The notes under the pieces: generated by a model
Told to the model about the DNA's origin: nothing
The model's input: the letters and a program-made list of their open reading frames with translations, nothing else
Databases searched by the model: none
In this document: positions 54,227-62,853 of the stretch, one piece after another
Layout of the letters: every line of letters starts with the position of its first letter
Numbering within the stretch: the stretch's first letter is position 1
Assembly (NCBI RefSeq): GCF_014534655.1
Contig: NZ_JACVVD010000007.1
Location: forward strand, 1 to 64,000
Length of the DNA: 64,000 bases
DNA from: Paenibacillus sedimenti
GTDB taxonomy: Bacteria; Bacillota; Bacilli; Paenibacillales; NBRC-103111
Direction: 5' to 3'
Made by a program: the position numbers and the translations under genes

Positions 54227-54565
54227 TTGACCCGTAAACGGATTAAAGCGAGTGATCGTATGGAAGCCTTGCACCGCTTCCATCAAGTACAAGAACGGCG
54301 TTGCATCCTCATACGGCAGCTTGGCCCCGGCCAGCGCCTCCCTAGTCTGCTCGCAAATCACAGACCAATGCGGCGGCAGCTCCGCATCGCCGCCCGTCCA
54401 GCTCAGGGCTAGCTCCCGCTTGCTAAACAGCTGCGTGTACAGCCCTGTCATATCTACAAAGCTTAGCTGCTTAATCGCTTGCCGCACGGGGAGCAGATGC
54501 TCCAGCAGCCAGGCTCGCATGAGATCCATTGGGATAAAAATGTATTTATTTCCTAATATAAACAT
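54218..54565 (-). pseudogene. Internal fragment of a HelD-type (UvrD-like) helicase
   Basis: Translation on the minus strand gives LPVRQAIKQLSFVDMTGLYT, then SVICEQTREALAGAKLPYED and ATPFLYLMEAVQGF, matching from memory the middle of RNA polymerase-recycling HelD helicases just before their Walker B region. The N-terminal P-loop part and everything after it are missing. It abuts the Fn3 remnant at ~54226, so both are debris of unrelated genes. The flanking gap to 54682 shows nothing else. Confidence 0.6.
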
Positions 54566-54682
54566 TCACTCTTTATAGTAGCAGTTAATCTATTAAAAAC
54601 AATATGTGAACCAACCAAGCGTCTTAGCGACTCTGGGTTTTTTTGTTTTCATTTGCGATTGTGGTCCTAGTCATGAAATAAA

Positions 54683-54708
54683 GCGCCCGCTTCTTTCGAA
54701 GCAGGCGC
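54683..54708 (-). terminator. Terminator after the giant surface protein gene
   Basis: GCGCCTGCTTC and GAAGCGGGCGC pair around GAAA, followed on the minus strand by TTTATTTC. Confidence 0.85.
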
Positions 54709-54716
54709 CTGCGTGT

Positions 54717-57700
54717 TTATTTATGCGATTGTACGTATTCTAACATGCGCTTGAGCACCACAGCCGCTTGCGCGCGCGTGACCAAATCGTTCGGCGCGAA
54801 TTTGCCCCCATCCAGCCCCTGAATCAGGCCAGCCTCCAACATAAGTGATACCGCTGCTTCGGACCACTTTTCGATGGAAGAACGATCCGTAAATCTGGAT
54901 AACAATTTCTCGTAATTGGTTTCCTTCAGATCGATGCCATTAGCCTTTAAGACTCTGGCTATCATAACAGCCATTTCTGAGCGAGTAATTGGCGCATCCG
55001 GCTTGAAAGTACCGTCTTCAAATCCGGTAATGAGCCCTGCTTTTACAGCTGCGTGCACACTGCTCGCGAACCATGCTATAGGAAGCACATCCGCAAATTC
55101 TCCATTGACTGCTTCCGTCGCAGGAAGACCTAGCGCGCGAACCAAAAGCGCAGTAAACTGACTGCGAGTGACTGATTGATCCGGAGCGAACGTTCCCGAT
55201 GAAACGCCCTCGATCAGCAGCCGGGAAGCAAGGAACTCGACATCCGCTTGCGACCAATGTCCCTTCAAATCTGTGAATTCTTTAGTAACAACCAGAATCA
55301 TCGGCTTACCTGCAGTACCGACAGGGATCGCCGCCAGAATTTTGCCATCTTTATTCGTAAAATGCGATGCAATGTATCGGAAGCTGCCTGTACTTGAATC
55401 AAAGATTACAACGATTGCTTTGCCGGCATCTAAAGACTTTTTCAATTTCCAGTCGATGAATACCTCTGGATTGCCTGTCAATTCAAGCGGTTTAAAGCTG
55501 CCATTAAGCTCTATGCCTACGATGATTGTATCCGGCACCTCAACAAAGGAAGCTCCTGTTTGCCAGGCTTTACTGTCCAATTGTTCGACAGTCTGGGCAT
55601 CTGCAGGAACAAGCATGATCCGCATCAGCGCCTTATCGTCTGTACTTGAAATGCCTGATTTCTTAATTGCTTCTGCTAACGAAGATAAAGGAATTCGATA
55701 GGTAGAATCAGGTGTTTCGATGATCAATGTCGCATCCGAGACAGACTGAATCTCTTTGGTAAGCGCGCTAAACGGAATGAGCAAGCTTAATGCCCCTTTT
55801 TCTTCCGTTTGGAACAGAATCTCATGAGAACCACTCGGCTTTTTCGCGAGTTTTTCCAGGAGCTGCTTCCACTTGCCGGCGTCGAATTCGACTTTGTTTA
55901 TCGTGCTGCCATTCTCAGTTACCGTCTTTAAGCTGAAAGAGCCTTTTAACGCCTTAATCCCTGTGGACGTATCTTCCATATCTGGCGCGATGTAGCCACC
56001 TCCGCCGCCACCGCCACCTGAATAAGCCAAAGTTGTTACGCGTATTGAAGGTCCATTTGTAGACCAGTTTCCAGAAGCATCTCCTGCTTCAACCTTAAAT
56101 GTATACGAAGTATTTGCAGTTAAGTCCGAAAGCTGCTGCGTATATACACTGCCGGTAACTGTAGCTACAAGGGTATTGCCGTTGTAAAGCTTGTAACTGG
56201 TAACTGCGGTATTATCAATTGCAGGTGTCCATGTCAACGTCAAGCCGGTTTGTGTGACATTAGTTGCGGTTAGTGACTTGGTCACCGGCCATGTTGGTGC
56301 TTGTGTATCCGGTTGAGGATCTCCGCCACCACCACCTGAATTAGCTAACGTGGTTACGGATATTGCAGGTCCATTCGTGGACCAATTTCCGACTGCATCT
56401 CCTGCTTCCACCTTAAAGGCATATTGCGTATTAGCTGATAGGTTGGAAATCTGCTGTGTATACACACTTCCAGTCACTGTAGCTACTAGGTTATCGCCGT
56501 TGTAAATCTTGTAACTAGTAACGGCTGTGTTATCACTTGCCGATGTCCATGTCAGAGTCAAGCCGGTTTGTGTGACGTTAGATGCGGTTAGTGACTTGGT
56601 AACCGGCCATGTTGGTGCTTGTGTATCCGGCTGAGGCTGTCCGCCATCACCGCCTGGATTAGGACTAGTTATTACTGAAATTGCAGGCCCGTCCGTTGTC
56701 CAGTGATTCACCGCGTCTCCGGCTTCCACCTTGAACCTGTAGTTGGTCCCTGCCGTCAAGCCTCCAACGTTATACGTCAGGGTATTACCTGCTACAGCAT
56801 GTAGTAAGCTGCCGTTTTTGTAGATCTTGTACTCCGCAACTCCCTTGTCGTCCGAAGCGGCCGTCCATGTTAGCGTGACCCCGGTTTGCGTGACGCCCGA
56901 TGCCGTCAGGCTTGCGTTCGCTGGCCATGTTGGTGCAGTATCCGGTGCGTCCAACGTCTTCGCGGTCACAGACGGTCCGTCCGTCGTCCAGTGATTTGCC
57001 ACGTCTCCGCCTTCCACCTTGAACGTGTATTCCGTTCCGGCTGTAAGACCCGTTACGTCATACGTCAGAATGTTGCCTGCTACTGTTTGCAGCAAGCTCC
57101 CATTCTTGTAAATCTTGTACTCATTTACGCCTTTATTATCAAGCGCTTCAGACCACTGCAATGTCAAACTAGTTTGTGTAACATTACTTGCGGTCATACT
57201 GCCTTTCTGAGGCAAGCGGTCCTTCAAAGCGTTCCAGAATTGATCTGCGATTGCCTGATATCCACCTAGGCTAAGATGAATATTTAACGGATTGGGGATG
57301 AACTCAAGCTCATTCGCTGCAATTACATTTTTCGTTGGTACAAAGGTAGCACCATTCGCGGTTGTTGCAGAACCTGCTATTGCATTATTTAAAGCGTCAA
57401 CGAGAGCAATAGCTTTTAATTTTTCAGCTACCGGCAAACGCGGGAATGGATTATAATACCCCATCAGGTAAATTTGAGCATTTGCATTACGAGCTTTAAT
57501 CTCGTCAATAATCGCTGAGAGATTAACGCTAACTTGCTGTATAGCTGCCGCAGTACCTATAGGATCATTACGCCAATCTCTTTGTAATAAATCGTTGGCC
57601 CCAGCGTCGATCGTAATAATATCCGCTTGAGATAGTTCGGTTTGTATAGGCTGGTTAGCGGGATTATCCAAATAACCGATCCCTCTTACATTGGATCTGA

Positions 57701-60700
57701 TATCCCGAAGCACGTTTTCAGTCGTATACCCGAACATAGGGAAGTTTTTGTTGAAAACTCGAAGGACACCTGCTCCAGCCAATTTTTCAGCGATGTAGTT
57801 GGGATATCCTTTATTAATGCCGTTCTGTGGCGTAACACCGAGTGCTAGTGAGTCCCCAAGCGCTACATACCGAACTGGAGACCATGTGGGCTTCTCTTGA
57901 TCAGTAACGTCAACGGTAAAAATAGGAAGAATATAACCGGATTGAGATCTATTTCCAGATGTGTCGGTTGCGCTAACCATAAACATGTATACCCTTCCAG
58001 GTTTTAAGTTCTGCACCTTATAAGACGTTGTTGTTGCCGGAACTGCCGTCGCCTCAATCGTACCTTCTCCATTATGAAAAGCGACGATTTGGTAACCCGC
58101 AACCGCCACATTGTCCGAAGCGGCATCCCAAGCAAGCGTAACCGAATTTGCGGTTGCTTCTGTCATTCGAAAGTTAACACTGGAAGGAGGTGTTGTATCA
58201 GTTGTTGTTATCACTATCATCGAGCTGGTTAAACTATCAAAACCTGATAGTGACTGTTTAGCGTAATAAGTTCCGGTTGGCGGAATCATAAAGAACGCAT
58301 TACCCATCGAATCCGCAACTAACGTTTGGAGTAGTTGATCATTCGCAGCGTTATATAGGGAAATGTTTGCCCCAGGCAATCCGGAAATGGTTACGAATCC
58401 AGGTGTAGCCGTTATGTTAGACGTCGGTGCTGGCAAAACTCCGATCCCGACCGGACTCGTTGTCAAATTGCCATAAAGATCCCGGACCGTGCCCACATTC
58501 ATTCGAATATACATCGGCCCTGGAATCGGTTGGGCAAACGTTATGATCAATTTCCCGTCACGAACTTCAGCCTTATCTGAGGAACCGAGTGCTCTTCCGT
58601 TGGTTAAGGCCGCATTGTCGAAAAGCATAATCGTTCTCACAATGTTTTTAATTCCACCTGATTCCGACCAATCATCCAGAATGTATTCGCTAAAATCAAC
58701 CGTTACCGTCTTGTTGTCACGACTAATCGTTGATTTCTGGAAGACGGGTGCAATTGTTTCATTACCTTGTATAATAAAAATCTTCCAATCTCTTGATACA
58801 CCATTCTCAGCAGTAACTTTGTAAGTTACTGGATTCGTAAAGTTCTGAGCGACCCCAGATGCCGGAGAGATGGTTGCTCCAGTTGAGATTCTAATTGTCG
58901 GTGACAAGCTGTTAATCGGCGTCCCCGTTGGGACACGGTAGATAACCGCGTTATTCAGCAAATCGATTTGCGTCAAATATTCAAGATCATTACTTAAAGA
59001 AGGAATGGAAAAAGATACGATGTCATTGCTGGTATTAGGCGCATCAGGGCCGTTATACGGAAGCCCAACATCCCCCCATGCACGAATTACAGCACCTTGC
59101 ACAGCCGGAATGTTTGCAACCCGATTATTGGCAATCCCCCAGTTAGAAACAGCTGCAACAAACGCATCGCGGGCATCTTCAAATTCCGATACCGGAGTCA
59201 AATGATCTTTGAGCACATGGTAAGCCAAATATCCCATTAATTTCCTACCATTCCAACCGGATATTCCCAGACCCTCAATATTAGTAGCCATCAAATATGC
59301 GGCGTGGTTCGGAATACCACTGTTAATATGGACTCCGCCGTTGTCCCCACCCGGATTGTCAGCTAAAGTGAGGTATTCGGACATATGGGCAGGTTGACCA
59401 TACGCATGAGGATTCGCTAAGTCCCTAGCGCTATCCCCTGCACCTGGACCAACATTCTCACCCATCTCCCAATCGTCGGAATCTATGACCGCCCCAATCA
59501 TGTCAGAGAAGGATTCATTCAACGCGCCAGGCTGGTTCTCATATACCAAGCCCGCTGTTTTCGCGGTAACTCCGTGAGTGATTTCGTGGGCAACAACATC
59601 CAGCGCACAGGTATAGCAGCGTCCCGGATTGCCGTCTCCATAAAACATCGCTTGAAATCGATTCGACCAAAAGGCGTTTTCCATGGCAGAGCCATTACTG
59701 TTAGGGACATGAACGAAGGAAGTGATACTCATACCTGCATCATCAATACTGTTGCGCCCTAACTCATTTTTGTAATAATTATAAACAATTTCTGTGTTGT
59801 AATGAGCATCAACCGCATGCGACACGGAGGTTCCCGGCGTACTGTTAAATACAGGTGTACTACTTTTCACATCGCTATATAGAACCGTATTACCATTATC
59901 TCCGAAGCGAATATAATTGAAAGTCTGGATGATCCCAGCCATTGGTTTTGTGTGATCCTCTAGGTGGTACTCATTCGCTGATACCTGATAAATATTCAAT
60001 CTTTTATTGTCACCACGGTAACCGATATTATCTGAGGTTGTTGAACCTGCATGATGAATCCCGCTGATGGTATGTACAACTTTTCCGGTATGGGCATCCA
60101 CATATCCGACCCAATCCCCGAGTTCGGGTACCGCATATGCCATTTTGATTTCATAAGCCAGATGAGTCTCGCCCTTATAAGGATAGACGATCAATGCAGT
60201 AGTAGGCTGAGGAATTTCCCTGTCCCCCATTTTACCGCCAAATTGGATCGCTTCACCCAATTCCTGTTCCAGGTTTTCTTTTAATGATTGAATGGCCTGC
60301 TCACCGCTAATATCAGGGTTAGTATCCAGCGACAAGTTCTCCATTGAAGCGGAGAGCTGATTAGTAATCGAAGAGATTTGTTTCCCTTTGTCCAGATGCA
60401 CCCGCATATACTTACCGTATATCGGAATACCTTGATATTGCTGTTGATACAAGTAGTGAGTACTCTGAGCCTCATCTGTATCTTTTTTCAACAACGTAAG
60501 CTGTTTCGAAGGATTTACAATGCCAAACACATTTTTGTTTAATGCAAAATAGTCCATTAAGGCATTATCCGTTTTCAACTCTGCTGATAATTCCCCCATC
60601 AAAAATCTCGGCGCACCCGTCTCCTTATTTTCGGTCACGGTAAAACCTCTTTGCTGGAGCAGCTTTACAGTCGACTCCGGTGCTGCCAGCAAACTTTTAG

Positions 60701-60845
60701 CCTCCATCTTTGGAGTGATTAACAAATTCGAAGGCTCGTCGGTCTGTGTCACACTCGTTTCAGCCCCCAATACAGGCAAACTTCCGCCCAACAGAAGCAT
60801 AACTGCTAAAACCGTTATCCCTATTTGTTTGGTCAACTTCCTCAA
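54717..60845 (-). CDS. Giant S-layer-anchored M4 metalloprotease / SGNH-hydrolase fusion
   Basis: Predicted 2042-residue secreted protein. Order: signal peptide (1-28); FTP and PepSY propeptide (~55-260); M4 catalytic domain (~270-595) with zinc motif VVAHEITHGV (420-424), Glu ligand in ALNESFSDM and His in GGVHINSG; beta domains (~605-885); one Fn3 (~890-970); an SGNH/GDSL domain (~990-1212) with RYVALGDSLALG, AGANDLL and His1190; four Fn3 repeats (1213-1605); a Gly-rich linker; a ~220-residue domain; three SLH domains (~1860-2042) that hold it on the wall. In the SGNH domain the usual Asp three before the His is Leu. The start is TTG. Surface proteolysis plus ester hydrolysis is the inferred role. 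Confidence 0.93.
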   Translation of the reverse strand: MRKLTKQIGITVLAVMLLLGGSLPVLGAETSVTQTDEPSNLLITPKMEAKSLLAAPESTVKLLQQRGFTVTENKETGAPRFLMGELSAELKTDNALMDYFALNKNVFGIVNPSKQLTLLKKDTDEAQSTHYLYQQQYQGIPIYGKYMRVHLDKGKQISSITNQLSASMENLSLDTNPDISGEQAIQSLKENLEQELGEAIQFGGKMGDREIPQPTTALIVYPYKGETHLAYEIKMAYAVPELGDWVGYVDAHTGKVVHTISGIHHAGSTTSDNIGYRGDNKRLNIYQVSANEYHLEDHTKPMAGIIQTFNYIRFGDNGNTVLYSDVKSSTPVFNSTPGTSVSHAVDAHYNTEIVYNYYKNELGRNSIDDAGMSITSFVHVPNSNGSAMENAFWSNRFQAMFYGDGNPGRCYTCALDVVAHEITHGVTAKTAGLVYENQPGALNESFSDMIGAVIDSDDWEMGENVGPGAGDSARDLANPHAYGQPAHMSEYLTLADNPGGDNGGVHINSGIPNHAAYLMATNIEGLGISGWNGRKLMGYLAYHVLKDHLTPVSEFEDARDAFVAAVSNWGIANNRVANIPAVQGAVIRAWGDVGLPYNGPDAPNTSNDIVSFSIPSLSNDLEYLTQIDLLNNAVIYRVPTGTPINSLSPTIRISTGATISPASGVAQNFTNPVTYKVTAENGVSRDWKIFIIQGNETIAPVFQKSTISRDNKTVTVDFSEYILDDWSESGGIKNIVRTIMLFDNAALTNGRALGSSDKAEVRDGKLIITFAQPIPGPMYIRMNVGTVRDLYGNLTTSPVGIGVLPAPTSNITATPGFVTISGLPGANISLYNAANDQLLQTLVADSMGNAFFMIPPTGTYYAKQSLSGFDSLTSSMIVITTTDTTPPSSVNFRMTEATANSVTLAWDAASDNVAVAGYQIVAFHNGEGTIEATAVPATTTSYKVQNLKPGRVYMFMVSATDTSGNRSQSGYILPIFTVDVTDQEKPTWSPVRYVALGDSLALGVTPQNGINKGYPNYIAEKLAGAGVLRVFNKNFPMFGYTTENVLRDIRSNVRGIGYLDNPANQPIQTELSQADIITIDAGANDLLQRDWRNDPIGTAAAIQQVSVNLSAIIDEIKARNANAQIYLMGYYNPFPRLPVAEKLKAIALVDALNNAIAGSATTANGATFVPTKNVIAANELEFIPNPLNIHLSLGGYQAIADQFWNALKDRLPQKGSMTASNVTQTSLTLQWSEALDNKGVNEYKIYKNGSLLQTVAGNILTYDVTGLTAGTEYTFKVEGGDVANHWTTDGPSVTAKTLDAPDTAPTWPANASLTASGVTQTGVTLTWTAASDDKGVAEYKIYKNGSLLHAVAGNTLTYNVGGLTAGTNYRFKVEAGDAVNHWTTDGPAISVITSPNPGGDGGQPQPDTQAPTWPVTKSLTASNVTQTGLTLTWTSASDNTAVTSYKIYNGDNLVATVTGSVYTQQISNLSANTQYAFKVEAGDAVGNWSTNGPAISVTTLANSGGGGGDPQPDTQAPTWPVTKSLTATNVTQTGLTLTWTPAIDNTAVTSYKLYNGNTLVATVTGSVYTQQLSDLTANTSYTFKVEAGDASGNWSTNGPSIRVTTLAYSGGGGGGGGYIAPDMEDTSTGIKALKGSFSLKTVTENGSTINKVEFDAGKWKQLLEKLAKKPSGSHEILFQTEEKGALSLLIPFSALTKEIQSVSDATLIIETPDSTYRIPLSSLAEAIKKSGISSTDDKALMRIMLVPADAQTVEQLDSKAWQTGASFVEVPDTIIVGIELNGSFKPLELTGNPEVFIDWKLKKSLDAGKAIVVIFDSSTGSFRYIASHFTNKDGKILAAIPVGTAGKPMILVVTKEFTDLKGHWSQADVEFLASRLLIEGVSSGTFAPDQSVTRSQFTALLVRALGLPATEAVNGEFADVLPIAWFASSVHAAVKAGLITGFEDGTFKPDAPITRSEMAVMIARVLKANGIDLKETNYEKLLSRFTDRSSIEKWSEAAVSLMLEAGLIQGLDGGKFAPNDLVTRAQAAVVLKRMLEYVQSHK
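56031..57209 (-). repeat. Four tandem Fn3-coding repeats
   Basis: Four in-frame units of ~290-310 bases encode Fn3 domains. The first two as translated (KNGSLL...AGNxLTY, HWTTDGP) are most alike to each other, and the last two (YTQQxSxLxAN, NWSTNGP) likewise, separated by Gly-rich PDTQAPTWPVTKSLTA linkers. This suggests pairwise recent duplication. Confidence 0.85.
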
Positions 60846-60877
60846 TTCACCAACAGCTCCTTAGCATTCGGATGAAC

Positions 60878-60892
60878 GATACAATATGTATC
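60878..60892. promoter_or_regulatory. Palindromic operator copy 1 upstream of the giant gene
   Basis: GATACAATATGTATC is a perfect 6-base inverted repeat (GATACA-N3-TGTATC), 33 bases before the giant gene's start. Its reverse complement is identical to copy 2 at 61053. Confidence 0.6.
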
Positions 60893-61052
60893 AGGTTGCG
60901 CATAACTAGCACTTTCTTCATTGAGTTACGATTACTTTTTACGGGACACTACAAACGAGTAAAGTAGATATTACACAATAGTTCCTCATGTACCTTTGAC
61001 CTTCAGCCTGCAGACTCTACATCAGCTCCTTCACGCATGAAGCTCGAGAATT

Positions 61053-61067
61053 GATACATATTGTATC
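61053..61067. promoter_or_regulatory. Palindromic operator copy 2 upstream of the giant gene
   Basis: GATACATATTGTATC, identical over 15 bases to copy 1 in the opposite orientation and 175 bases from it, in the same 376-base gap. No gene or clear promoter was recognised in the rest of 60846-61178. Confidence 0.6.
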
Positions 61068-61178
61068 ACGCATGATATATTATCATAGTTCCCGATAACA
61101 GGGAATGAGCTTTGTAGAAATTTAATGGATATTAGCGTCACAAGTCATAAAACGACATTTTCAAACAAAACAAAATAA

Positions 61179-61199
61179 ACCGCAGGTTCTACCTCCGGT
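61179..61199 (-). terminator. Terminator after the VOC-DinB gene
   Basis: ACCGGAGGT and ACCTGCGGT pair on the minus strand and are followed by TTATTTTGTTTTG. Confidence 0.8.
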
Positions 61200-61221
61200 C
61201 CTTTCGTCACAGGTTCCCTTG

Positions 61222-62085
61222 TTATTTTCGTATCCGCCCAATCGCCCTCATATGATGCACTGCATGCCCGTTCAGCATTTTCAGCAGCTTCGCGACAGTC
61301 TCTTCACGATTTGACGTGACGATCGTACTCTGCATTGCATCCGGCAGATGCTTGCACAAACCGACAATGTGCTCCCGAACAGCGCGAAACATGGCTATTT
61401 CAGGCTCTATTGGCCTCCTGGCGTAATCCAAACCTGTACACCAATCGTCTTGGGAAAATCCATTCCCTTGATAATTTCTTCCCGGTTCCGCCAGTGCAAA
61501 TTTCACCTTATGAATCGTCACCAACTCCAGATCGATCAGATGAAGCACCTGCTGTCGAATCGACCATTTCCCAGGCGACTCGATAGCGTCCAATTCTACG
61601 TCCGACATCCCCTGAAGCAGTCTTTCCAGCTCATCCGCTCCTGCCGCATAGTTCGCCAAGATTTCCTCTTCCGACGGAAACAACTCTTCCCAGTAAACGA
61701 TCGTAAACCCATCAGACGTGGATACAAACAGCTTACGAACGGAACCGGCATCTTCTTCTAGCTTCAGATTATCGAATCCGCGCTGCCGCAGCTCCCGCTC
61801 AACGGTTTGAACAGACGATACCCCCATATATACTTGATCGCCTCGCTTCGGGCGCTGAGCTTGCGGTAGCAGCCATGCATTAAGATCTATTTGTCCGCTG
61901 TTCTGCAGCTCAAGCGTCGCTCTCTGCTGAAGCACCACCAAATAGTCTGGTGCCGCCCTCAACAACGCAGCCTGCCCCGTCGGTTCCGAATCCACTTGCT
62001 CCCAACCCAGCTTTGTCGTATAAAAAGCCAATGAATCTCGAAGATCATCCACTTCAAGCACCAGCTTTGCTTTGCCCGTCTCCAT
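61222..62085 (-). CDS. VOC domain - DinB domain fusion protein
   Basis: Predicted 287-residue two-domain protein. The N-terminal VOC domain (~1-130) starts KLVLEVDDLRDSLAFYTTKL. The C-terminal DinB/YfiT-like four-helix domain (~145-287) has ESPGKWSIRQQVLHLIDLEL with the first metal His and NGHAVHHMRAIGRI with the others. DinB proteins of Firmicutes often act as thiol (bacillithiol) transferases, while VOC domains bind small electrophiles, so a detoxification role is plausible but unproven. Monocistronic, with its own terminator. Confidence 0.85.
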   Translation of the reverse strand: METGKAKLVLEVDDLRDSLAFYTTKLGWEQVDSEPTGQAALLRAAPDYLVVLQQRATLELQNSGQIDLNAWLLPQAQRPKRGDQVYMGVSSVQTVERELRQRGFDNLKLEEDAGSVRKLFVSTSDGFTIVYWEELFPSEEEILANYAAGADELERLLQGMSDVELDAIESPGKWSIRQQVLHLIDLELVTIHKVKFALAEPGRNYQGNGFSQDDWCTGLDYARRPIEPEIAMFRAVREHIVGLCKHLPDAMQSTIVTSNREETVAKLLKMLNGHAVHHMRAIGRIRK

Positions 62086-62114
62086 ATGCCATCATCGTTC
62101 CTTTCCCATGAAAA

Positions 62115-62145
62115 ATGCGCTCCATCTCATTTCGACGGAGCGCAT
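62115..62145 (-). terminator. Terminator of the kdgK-kdgA operon
   Basis: ATGCGCTCC and GGAGCGCAT pair on the minus strand and are followed by TTTTTC. Confidence 0.88.
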
Positions 62146-62152
62146 CCATATC

Positions 62153-62815
62153 CTACTTTTTGGCCGCTTGGTAGGCCTCGATATATTGGGCAGCCTTCTT
62201 GGCCACAAGGCTGTAATTGCCGGTTTTGACCGCATCGCTGGTCAAGTCGGAACCGATGCCGACGGCAACCGCGCCGGCCTGAATCCATTCGCCGAGGTTG
62301 CTCAGCGAGACGCCGCCGGTCGGCATAATATTGGCCTGCGGCAGCGGGCCTTTAATGGCCTTAATCATCGCGGGCGAGTAGAGATTGCCCGGGAACAGCT
62401 TCACGATATCGACGCCGAGCTCCAGCGCCGATTGAATGTCCGCTATCGTCATGCAACCCGGCATGACGGGCACACGGTAACGGTTGCAGAGAGCAACCGT
62501 ATTGGGGTTGAGCGACGGGCCGACGACGAACTCGGCCCCGCTGAGAATCGCGGCTCGCGCCGTCTCGGGGTCAAGGGCGGTGCCCACCCCGATGATCGCG
62601 TACTTCGCCGCGTCCTGCGCTGTGCTCGAGTAGCGCTTCGCCAGCTCCTCGATGGCGCGCAGCGCGAAAGGCACGGTCATCGTCACCTCGATGACCTTAA
62701 TGCCGCCGGCAATGGCCTGCTCCGCCATTTCCACGACTTCCTCGGGCGTTTCGCCGCGCAGCACGGCGACGACGCCTTCTTGCGAGATTTGCTGAATCAA
62801 CTTGATCTTCTTCAT
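62153..62815 (-). CDS. kdgA: 2-dehydro-3-deoxyphosphogluconate aldolase (KDPG aldolase)
   Basis: Class I aldolase of 220 residues cleaving KDPG to pyruvate and glyceraldehyde-3-phosphate. Seen: GVVAVLRGETPEEVVEMAEQ with the catalytic Glu region, IGVGTALDPETARAAI, PGCMTIADIQSALELG, the Schiff-base Lys in DIVKLFPGN, and PTGGVSLSN for phosphate. GGGGG precedes the ATG. It is second in an operon with the KDG kinase, completing breakdown of KDG from pectin or hexuronates. The gene is GC-rich (about 73% in 62521-62580). Confidence 0.95.
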   Translation of the reverse strand: MKKIKLIQQISQEGVVAVLRGETPEEVVEMAEQAIAGGIKVIEVTMTVPFALRAIEELAKRYSSTAQDAAKYAIIGVGTALDPETARAAILSGAEFVVGPSLNPNTVALCNRYRVPVMPGCMTIADIQSALELGVDIVKLFPGNLYSPAMIKAIKGPLPQANIMPTGGVSLSNLGEWIQAGAVAVGIGSDLTSDAVKTGNYSLVAKKAAQYIEAYQAAKK

Positions 62816-62853
62816 CCGAATTTTGCCCCCTCTATGGTCGTAATCCTCGTTGT

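Noticed and set aside
56031..57209. Regular repeats that might suggest a CRISPR or other array
   Set aside because: The units are ~300 bases, in frame and encode Fn3 domains; there are no short identical repeats with unique spacers anywhere in the window.
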